A DNA stretch of 64,000 nucleotides from Chionoecetes opilio. Lineage: Eukaryota; Arthropoda; Malacostraca; Decapoda; Majidae. Position numbers and translations under genes: made by a program. The first letter of the stretch is position 1; each line of letters opens with the position of its first letter. Below are positions 57,403 through 64,000 of this stretch, one piece after another. The DNA lies in NCBI GenBank assembly GCA_016584305.1, contig JACEEZ010018469.1, positions 1-64,000 on the forward strand. Reading direction: 5' to 3'. Below the pieces are notes generated by a model. It searched no databases and had not been told where the DNA came from. It worked only from the letters and a program-made list of their open reading frames with translations.

Positions 57403-58060
57403 ACATCTCAATCCCCCAAATGGAATATTCGTGGATTACGTGCAAACGGGGAAGATCTGGTCCTTCTCATCACCGAGTTGGACCCAGTTGTTATCTGTTT
57501 AAAAAGAAACAATGGTAGGGCAGGGAAGATGTCTCTCCCCCGAAGGTTTTTTACCCTTGTACACACACCACCTCCAGCAGGTGGTGGCTTTAGTGGTGGT
57601 TGTGGCCTTTACCATCGTCGGGATGTCCCCTTCTCGGTCATCCCGCTGTAATCACCCTTGCAGGCTGTAGCAGGTCGTATCCATCTGCCAAGACCAAACA
57701 CTGTCTGCTGAATATATTTACCTCCAATGACAACATACCTTTCCAAGATCTTGAGGATCTTATCCGCCAGCTTCCCCGTCCATTTTTTCTCCTCGGAGAC
57801 ATAAAATGGGCGGCATTTTATGTGGGGAGATACCAGCCAGAAATTTCGTCGCGTTGATTCTCCCCTATAACTTTTATCGTGGCAACAACCTAAATATATT
57901 AAACACAGGAGAACCTACACATTTCCATTCACAGACCCGAATATTGACTGCTATTGCCCTATCATTCTGCAGTCCACAGGTCGCCCTCGATTTATCATGG
58001 GAGGTGGCCGATTCTCTTCGAGGGAGTGACCATTATCCCATACTACTTAAAGCAGTGCCC
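57403..58060 (+). pseudogene. LINE apurinic/apyrimidinic-type endonuclease domain (broken)
   Basis: Would nick the target DNA to prime reverse transcription. Readable blocks: WNIRGLRANGEDLVLLITEL (57420-57480), DPVVIC, a YHRRDVPFSV segment near 57610, LLGDI (57795; the expected N-A residues next to it are lost), LDLSW (57985) and GSDHYPI (58020-58045), the last being the C-terminal catalytic SDH motif. The domain is about 215 residues long as usual for APE-type LINE endonucleases but is split by several frameshifts, especially at 57530-57860. Confidence 0.75.
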
Positions 58061-58187
58061 CATCGCCCCCTTCCCGATGTTTCCCAAAAATGGTGCCTCC
58101 CCTTGTGCCAGACGGGGAGGGCTTTTTCAAAGGCTTGTTTTTTTTGAACACCCTATGATCCCCTTTCAGACACATAGATGAGGCCGT

Positions 58188-58685
58188 TTGATTACTTTGT
58201 GTCCTCGAATCCATTTTTGCAGCCTCACTGAGGATCCCCCGCACTTCTGCTCTTTCTCGCGCCGGACTGTTCCGTGGTATAAGCAGGACTGTACGGCAGC
58301 GAGGAGTCACTCCCGCTGTGCTGAGGCGCAATACATATCGCGGCCAACTTCAAAAGAACTAAAAATAAACTTCCACAGGTCAAGAGCTAGATACCGTCGG
58401 GTAATGAAGGAGGCTCGTCACTCCTCTTGGAGGGCGTATATAAGTTCGATCTGTGCATCTACCCCGGTGTCCAAGGTTTGGCAAAGAGTGAGAAAAATGA
58501 AGGGGAAGTTTGTCCCACCCTCCCCTCCAATTCTATCAATTAATGGAGACCTTATGGCAGATCCCTTGACTGTAGCAAAGGAATTTGCTTCCAAATTTGT
58601 ATCAGTGGCGCACACAGACCTTGCGTCTCCAATTGCTAGGGATAGACTGCGACAGGAACCCGAGAGGCTTGGATTTTTTATCTAG
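58188..58685 (+). pseudogene. LINE linker region between endonuclease and reverse transcriptase
   Basis: A 165-codon open frame with the jockey-type linker: VPWYKQDC, then AEAQYISRPT, an RARYRRVMKEARHSSW block, TPVSKVWQRV, a KMKGKFVPPSPP segment, and a DPLTVAKEFASKFVSV end. No catalytic role is known; it joins the two enzymatic domains. It is the longest undamaged stretch of this element, followed by stops at about 58682. Confidence 0.75.
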
Positions 58686-58939
58686 CTGCGGGAATCTTAC
58701 AATGTTCTTTATACAGAACATCGTGAGCTTTGTCAAGCCTGAAGGTTTGCGCAGACACTTCTCCGGGCCAAGATGATATACCAATGCGATGCTCCCGTTA
58801 TCTAAGAGATGGGGCTCTAGATTTCTTGTTGAGCATCTATAATATAATATGGGATTGAAGGAACCTTTCCAAGTAGCTGGGGTGTGGTGTTTGGGGATCC
58901 CGATTCCTTAATGCTGGGAAGGGACCACTCACTACGACG

Positions 58940-59880
58940 AATTTCCGACCCATATCCCTAGCTTTATGTGTGTGCAAGCTGTTCGAAAAAATGGTAGGTA
59001 GTCGACTTATATGGTTTTTGGAACGGGAAAACTTTTTCTCCCGTTCTCAGTGTGGATTCCGTAAGCATCATTCCACTACGGAAGCGCTTATTTCCTTAGA
59101 GTCATCCATATGCGAGGCATTTGCCTCTCGACAACACTATGTGACCATATTTTTCGACCTTGAGAAGGCTTACGACACAGCTTGGAGACACGGTATATTG
59201 CAAGTCTCTGTATGACAAATTTGGGCTTAGAGGTTTGTTTGCCTGTTTCCTCCACAGAGTTTTCCCAACCAACCGGGGTTTTCGAGTCCGAGTTTTGGGA
59301 ATATATATGTCTTCTGAACACCTGCTTCCAGGTGGCATTCCCCAAGGTAGCGTCTTGTGTGTAGCTCTGTTTGCTGTGGCCATCAAAGTTATTGTTGATG
59401 TACTGCCAGAGGGGATTGTTAGTACATTATACGTGGATGGTTCATCAATCTCTTTTGCTGCTTCCAGGATGTCGGTTGCAGAGAGAAGACTTCAACTTGC
59501 TATTGACAAAGTTTTTTGAATGGAACGAATCGGGGGCCTTTTTTTCTCCACGAAGACGTGGCGTTCATTTTTCTGACTCGTGGATTCATCCCGAACCAGA
59601 CTTGTATTTTTTACGGGAAGAGAATACTTTTGTGCAGAGGCCCGGTTTTTTTGGACTCATTTTTGACATAGACGGACTTGGGTTTCCTCACCTTCGTTTC
59701 TCTCAAGACTCTGGAATGTCTCGAACCATGGATCTTTTCGAAAGTCTTCGCACTACCAGCTGGTGAGCTATCCGCTACACCCCCTGTATTTACGGCTCAC
59801 TTATTTTCGAAGCTTTAATGGATGGAAGTGTACTCTCTTGCCACACACACTCGACTGCGGATTTAGATTACACTGGGGAA
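58940..59880 (+). pseudogene. LINE reverse transcriptase domain, part 1, with YVDG in place of YVDD
   Basis: Polymerase core. Blocks: NFRPISLALCVCKLFEKMV (58938-58995), SQCGFRKHHSTTEAL (59048-59092), FFDLEKAYDTAW (motif A, 59150-59190), a frameshift near 59200, GGIPQGSVL (motif B, 59333-59360), and LYVDGSSIS (motif C, 59430-59456), where the second catalytic aspartate is replaced by glycine. A segment with VHFSD and later FRLHF-like sequence leads to the insertion point at 59870. Loss of the aspartate and the frameshifts mean no activity. The usual fingers-palm order is otherwise complete. Confidence 0.85.
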
Positions 59881-61518
59881 CAATTAAAAAAAAAATGTTG
59901 AAATTTTGATTTTTGAGCTTTTTAGACTAAAATTGGCATGCTGATTCCAAATCTGTAGTCAGTTTTTTTCAGCACGCTAAGTTTTTCTCCACAGCTTACC
60001 CCTCGCAGATAAGCAAATTCCTCCTCTTTTTTTATTTTGACATTTACGGGATTTAGGTTCGTGGGGATTTGATCAGCACGAGGAATGATTTAGGGACGTG
60101 ATTTGGGCTTATCCAAAAAAGCTTAAATACTAGCATCAAGACTGAACGAAAACCATACTTAACAAGAGTGAAGGTATCCACTACTTTCGGAAACCAAGAA
60201 AGACTTTCTGCAGTACTTTCGAAGTGCCACGGTTTTGTGTTTTGCCATAACATTCCTGGTTTACTGAAGGAATTTGGGCTTTCAATCTACAATCCAAATG
60301 AATGGCGATTGTTTATTGATAGTTCAAAGCGGAGCTTGAAGTGTGTCCTTCTACACAATGGCAATTTGTTTGGCGCAGTCCCTATTGGGCATTCGGTCTG
60401 TCTTCGTGAAGAATATGGAGATGTAAAGAGAGTCATTGAGTTATTGCAATATGACAAACACAATTGGATCATCTGTGTTGACCTTAAAATGGTGTCCTTC
60501 CTTCTTGGTCAACAACGTGGATACACAAAGTATCCCTGCTTTCTCTGTATGTGGGATAGCAGAGCTCGAGAGAAGCATTGGGTTCAGACGAATTGGCCTC
60601 CGAGATCTGATCTTAAACCTGGAGATCCTAACATTGTACATGAGCCACTTGTTGACAGGAAGAAAATAATATTCCACCTCTGCACATAAAACTAGGTCTC
60701 ATGAAACAATTTGCAAAAGCATTGTCAACTGATGGCGACTGTTTGAAGTACATCATCTTGGCATTTCCTGGACTGTCAATTGAAAAAATCAAGGCCGGTG
60801 TGTTTGATGGTCCACAAATTCGACAGCTCATCAAAGATGAACATTTCAACGGTACTATGTCAGACCTTGAAAGAATGCTTGGCTATCATTCAAAGACGTC
60901 GTCAAGAACTTTCTTGGAAATACACGTGCAAGTAATTACACAGAAATTGTTCAGAAACTATTGTAGAGCTACAAAGCGCTTGGTTGCAACATGAGTATTA
61001 AAGTACATTTTTTGCATAGCCATCTTGCCAACTTTCCGGAAAATCTTGGTGCTGCTAGCGACGAGCAAGGTGAACGATTTCACCAAGATTTGAAGGTTAT
61101 GGAAGAACGTTACCAGGGTAGATGGGATGTGCATATGATGGCTGACTATTGTTGGAGCATCAAACGCGATAGTCCTCAAGTTGAACACTCCAGACAAAGC
61201 TACAAACGTAAATTTTTACCTTAACCTGCACACAATTATAGCCTTATCCTTTCTAAAAACATGATAATGTTAAAGAAACATTCTATTCATGCCTATTTCT
61301 TTCATTTTTCATTGTATGTTAACATTTGCAACTTTTTATAAACTAAGCACTGTTACTGTTATGTACAGTATTTTTCATATTTTTTAAGAAAACGATAATC
61401 CTACAGTTCAAAAACTTGACGTGATAGAGAAAAACTGAGATCAGTTTTGGATTCAGCACCCAAAAATTACTTAATAACAAGTGTCAGACCTAACTCAACA
61501 AAAATTTGTTCCCCAGTG
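59871..61518 (+). mobile_element. CACTG-terminated DNA transposon with TTA target duplication
   Basis: Inserted in the reverse transcriptase of the LINE. It begins CACTGGGGAACAA and ends TTGTTCCCCAGTG, near-perfect outer inverted repeats of about 13 bp, with longer imperfect subterminal inversion (TTTAGACTAAAATTGG...GCACGCTAAGTTTT on the left; AAAACTTGACGTG...TTTTGGATTCAGCA on the right). TTA occurs directly on both sides (59868-59870, 61519-61521). Removing the element and one TTA rejoins the LINE frame without a break, which fixes the boundaries. Terminal CACTG and a 3-bp duplication fit the CACTA/CMC group, but the protein does not obviously resemble known CACTA transposases. Confidence 0.88.
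60058..61224 (+). pseudogene. Uncharacterised arthropod transposon protein (decayed)
   Basis: Three main frames in order: 60168-60689 (173 codons), 60701-60994 and 60991-61224. Visible features: EWRLFIDSS then SLKCVLLHNGN (about 60300-60360), IICVDLKMVSFLLGQQ (60466-60515), a CxxC pair in YPCFLCMWDSRA (60532-60565), a short helical block ending GPQIRQL, then NLGAASDEQGERFHQD (61040-61085) and a tail with YQGRWD, MADYCWSIKRD and a basic KRKF end. Conserved acidic residues in FIDSS, CVDLK and DEQGE could form a D-D-E transposase triad, with CxxC between the second D and the E. This triad is my inference. I recognise the family as widespread in arthropod gene sets without a named function. Upstream coding (60058-60167) contains LGL-like and K-rich sequence in frame. 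At least two frameshifts (near 60690 and in 60880-60990) and loss of an internal segment make it inactive. Confidence 0.75.
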
Positions 61519-61760
61519 TTATGTACACCATACTGCTGTCCGCCTGGCAACCGGGGCGTTCAGGTCATCTCCCATCCCAAGTCTATTGGTGGATGCTGGT
61601 GTCCTCCCATTAGATCTTCAACGCCAGTCCCTCCTGTTAAGATGTTGGTATCGCCTCCAACGCCTCCCTGACTCAATAGCTTGCCGTGCTGTGTCTTGTG
61701 ATTCAGGATCGCAACTTTACCTTGAGCGAAGAGCCCAAAGCCCCTTGGTTTCCGATTAAA
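61519..61760 (+). pseudogene. LINE reverse transcriptase domain, part 2 (thumb)
   Basis: Resumes exactly after the DNA transposon with VHHTAVRLATGAFRSSPIPS, then LLVDAGVLPLDLQRQ and a LLRCWYRLQRLPDS helix, the conserved segment that follows the palm in jockey-type polymerases. A stop and frame changes follow at about 61680-61760. Confidence 0.85.
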
Positions 61761-61929
61761 AGCTATTATGGAGACGCTATCCTTCCCTGCTTTACGGATC
61801 TGCCAGCATATAGACCTACGAGAGTCGCGTCCATGGCTTTCACAGAAGTGTCCTTCTGCAAACAGCCTTCCGTTCTCAAAAAGTCTATTTCCCTCGTCAG
61901 GCTGGCTTGCCCAGTTAGTTTTTAGACCA

Positions 61930-62830
61930 CATTGCACACATCAGGGTATGTCCCGTCTTTGCATGATCGGTTCCAACTCAGACGAACGGAGTTGGATACG
62001 GGTGGTCGTATTCCCATCGTTTAACAAAGGCGTCAGCCTTCCAAGTGCGTTCAGCTGTTTTTACGCTGAAATAAGTGCTATTTTATTTGCCTCATGGTTA
62101 TTTTACCCTTACCGGATGTCTCTTTACAATTTCTTAGTGATTATGTAGTGCTGCTCAATCACTGTGTAATTTTTAACTCTCCCCATCCCGATGGTCCCAC
62201 ATGACATCCCTGGAAAGGGACTTTATCTGCTCAAGAGTGAGGCCGGACGTTCTCAGCTTTTGTGGGTTCCGTCAACATGTAAGTGTTGCCTGGTAATGAG
62301 GAAGCTGATGCCTTGGCAAAGCTGCAGCTAGAAGACCAGCTATATTCACATTTTGCAGTGCCGGCTACAGACCTCCAATCGGCAATCCATAGATCAGTCA
62401 CAACCAGTTGGCAGGAACGTTGATTACATAAGGCAAAATAAACTACGCACATCCGACAACAGTATCGAGGGAATGGAGCTTACTGACGGCTTCTCCGGAG
62501 ATGGGGAGATGCCTGGCACGATTGGCGTATTGGTCACACTTTATATATAAATCGATTCTCATGGAGGTGGGCCCACCCCCTTTACTGTGATGATTGGCTT
62601 GGTCCACCTTAAAACTGTGAGGCACTTGCTGTCGAGTGTTCCTAGTTCCTTTGGGACCTAACGTGAGCAAATTCTTGTTCCGGACTGTCGGGGGCGGACG
62701 GTGGACTTACTATCTCTCCCTGGCATTGGGAGAGTGTGTTTCTCCACGGGAGATGAGGGTCCATACCTTTATTGAGAGGGCGGACCTTATCCACAAGTAT
62801 GTGTTTTTAATATTCGTTTATTATTGCTTT
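61930..62830 (+). pseudogene. LINE RNase H domain and C-terminus (broken)
   Basis: RNase H would remove the RNA strand after first-strand synthesis. Readable blocks: a GSNSDERSW segment (expected TDGSK start, 61967-61995), VVFPSFNKGVSLPS (62008-62050), YAEISAILFA (62063-62092), GNEEADALAK (62294-62325). The C-terminal part reads FPDCRGRTVDLLSLPG (62680-62725) then RVHTFIERADLIHK before a stop. The order matches jockey/LOA elements that carry RNase H. Several frameshifts (62100-62290, 62340-62640). Confidence 0.75.
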
Positions 62831-62985
62831 TTAAACACTCTTTGTTCTTATATATATTTTATATTTTAAATATTTTGGATTATATTCTTAAAATTTGTTT
62901 TTAATATTACTTTTACTATTACATCTTTTGTAAGCAGCGTCAAAACCCCGCAGTGCGGCGCCTTAAAACTATAATAATCTATCTA

Positions 62986-63562
62986 ATGATTACAAGCGTA
63001 AGAATTTTTCTACATACAGAATTTCAAGTTCTCCGGATCCGGCACACCTCCCATTCTCCCAAACAGAACTGCTCTTTCATTTAAAGATCCCCAAGCCCTG
63101 TGAAGAGTCCGACTTTGAAAATAATATCCCTGCTCCTAACAGTCAGTGACAAACAAAACAAAAAAATTCTTGAGGCTTTTGATCTATGATGGACACATTG
63201 GAAGTTTGATAGAGTTCGACGGTACCGCCGAAACCTCCATTTATTCCCGTCGAAACTTCCTGTATATAAAATTATTATTATTAAATTTGCATTAACAATA
63301 CAAGGTACATATCACACTAGCCACCATTATATGTCCTCCTAAAAGACAAGTCTTGTGCTTACCTTTCAATGAAATCCTTTTTTCTCCCAGAAACCTTAGC
63401 ATTTCTACGCCTCAGTTCCTCCTTCAGTTTGGAAAGGGTCCAATCACCAAAATTTTGGGAATCCATGAGTGAGGATCAGTCTTACAACACAGGCGGTTCA
63501 CCTACAAATATAATGTGTGTTAGTGTGACCTCTACATATAGTGGTATCATGATAATGACACA
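62986..63562. other. Non-coding spacer
   Basis: Clean, AT-leaning sequence. No gene recognised; the plus frame 63369-63689 runs into the MITE and has no domain. Confidence 0.4.
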
Positions 63563-63952
63563 GGTAAAATTATTGAATTCTTTCCCACCATTATTAGTGG
63601 TTTATTTGTCTCTAGACCTTCAGAGATCCTTTCAGATACCTCTACAACGTAATTATAAAGTGGGGGAGGTTTGCCTCCCAATAAAATAATTACTATCCAA
63701 ACTTCAATATAACCTAACCTAACCTGGTAAATATCTAGTCCTTTCCCGCCCTTAGGTCTCGCAAGGATGTTATTGGTAAGGTTAGGTTAGTAATATTTTT
63801 TGGTTGGTCCATGGTGGGTTATCTAGGTGGGGGTTTGGAGGGGCATCTCTCCCCACTTTAAAATTACGTTTTAGAGGAATATAAAAGGATCTGTGAAGGT
63901 CTTGAGAAAAAAGTCCACTAATAAAGGCGGGAAAGGACTCTAGAATTTCACC
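63563..63952. mobile_element. Palindromic MITE with TTAGG-type centre
   Basis: Arms at 63563-63690 and about 63820-63952 are inverted (GGTAAAATTATTGAATTC at the left; GACTCTAGAATTTCACC at the right; shared CTTTCC, TTATTAGTGG, AGACCTTCA, GATCCTTT). The centre contains AACCTAACCTAACCTGG and TAAGGTTAGGTTAG, which are units of the arthropod telomere-type repeat in inverted orientation. A short ACACA flanks both sides. Related: 10316-10748 and, in layout, 5128-5560 and 5652-5972. Confidence 0.8.
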
Positions 63953-64000
63953 ATAACACACACATCTAAAACACACGCGCCAGTGATATTCCCAATTTAA

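Larger units (their letters stand above)
56340..62985 (+). mobile_element. Jockey-like (R1/LOA-type layout) non-LTR retrotransposon
   Basis: A decayed but nearly full-length element: GC-rich 5' repeats, endonuclease (57403-58060), linker (58190-58690), reverse transcriptase (58940-59880, resumed 61519-61680), RNase H (61930-62330), C-terminal region to about 62800, AT-rich 3' UTR, then GCAGTGCGGCGCCTTAAAAC near 62951-62970. The 1,648-bp DNA transposon at 59871-61518 is a later insertion. An ORF1/gag-like protein was not recognised in 56910-57400. Endpoints are approximate because no target duplication was identified. Confidence 0.82.

Noticed and set aside
1..64000. CRISPR array, operons, rRNA genes, intact tRNA genes
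   Set aside because: No regular spacer-repeat array, no ribosomal RNA motifs, and the only tRNA-like sequence (51031-51105) is a degenerate SINE head.

Overview
This window looks like eukaryotic, repeat-dominated, intergenic DNA, most likely from an arthropod and possibly a decapod crustacean. The pointers are jockey-like and CR1-like retroelements, hAT, Helitron and CACTG-type DNA transposons, TTAGG-like runs inside small palindromic elements, and abundant AT, GT and AAT microsatellites. The taxon is an inference. No intact host gene, rRNA, CRISPR array or prokaryotic operon was found. Almost every recognisable coding stretch is a broken transposon gene, and one scaffold gap of 951 N lies at 29916-30866.

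Layout. 1-14780 is mostly non-coding and contains long stretches with exaggerated homopolymer runs, minisatellites (6366-6960, 8996-9292), palindromic elements and AT-rich satellite-like DNA. 15519-18589 is a three-level nest: an outer inverted-repeat element holds a hAT-type element with an 8-bp target duplication, which holds a third inverted-repeat element. 18738-20200 is a near-perfect 1.46-kb palindrome. 25673-28670, 34550-37265, 40060-43320, 46130-46570 and 49340-50240 are complete or partial copies of one composite repeat built around a hAT (ZBED5/SCAND3-like) transposon. The copies carry different later insertions: a 305-bp MITE, a 5'-truncated LINE, and a Helitron. Three related Helitron-like elements (29176-29847, 41915-42601, 48117-49273) each carry a G-rich minisatellite. 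44990-46120 and 50262-51460 are decayed jockey-like and CR1-like reverse transcriptase remnants; the second is interrupted by a tRNA-derived SINE. A SWIM zinc-finger remnant lies at 53800-54130.

The most informative part is 56340-62985. It is a jockey-like non-LTR retrotransposon with 5' tandem repeats, endonuclease, reverse transcriptase (catalytic motif damaged) and RNase H. It is interrupted by a precisely delimited 1,648-bp DNA transposon at 59871-61518, which has CACTGGGG terminal inverted repeats, a TTA target duplication and a decayed protein. I recognise that protein as an arthropod-wide uncharacterised family but cannot name its function. A terminal fragment of the same element sits at the opposite end of the window (426-580, inverted).

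The elements do not form a pathway. What ties them together is insertion history, which can be ordered because many insertions interrupt older ones and several have an empty-site copy elsewhere in the window. Sequence quality varies: related repeat copies at 10.3 kb versus 63.6 kb, and at 13.0 kb versus 55.4 kb, suggest that some segments carry inflated homopolymers, so frames in those stretches should not be trusted.
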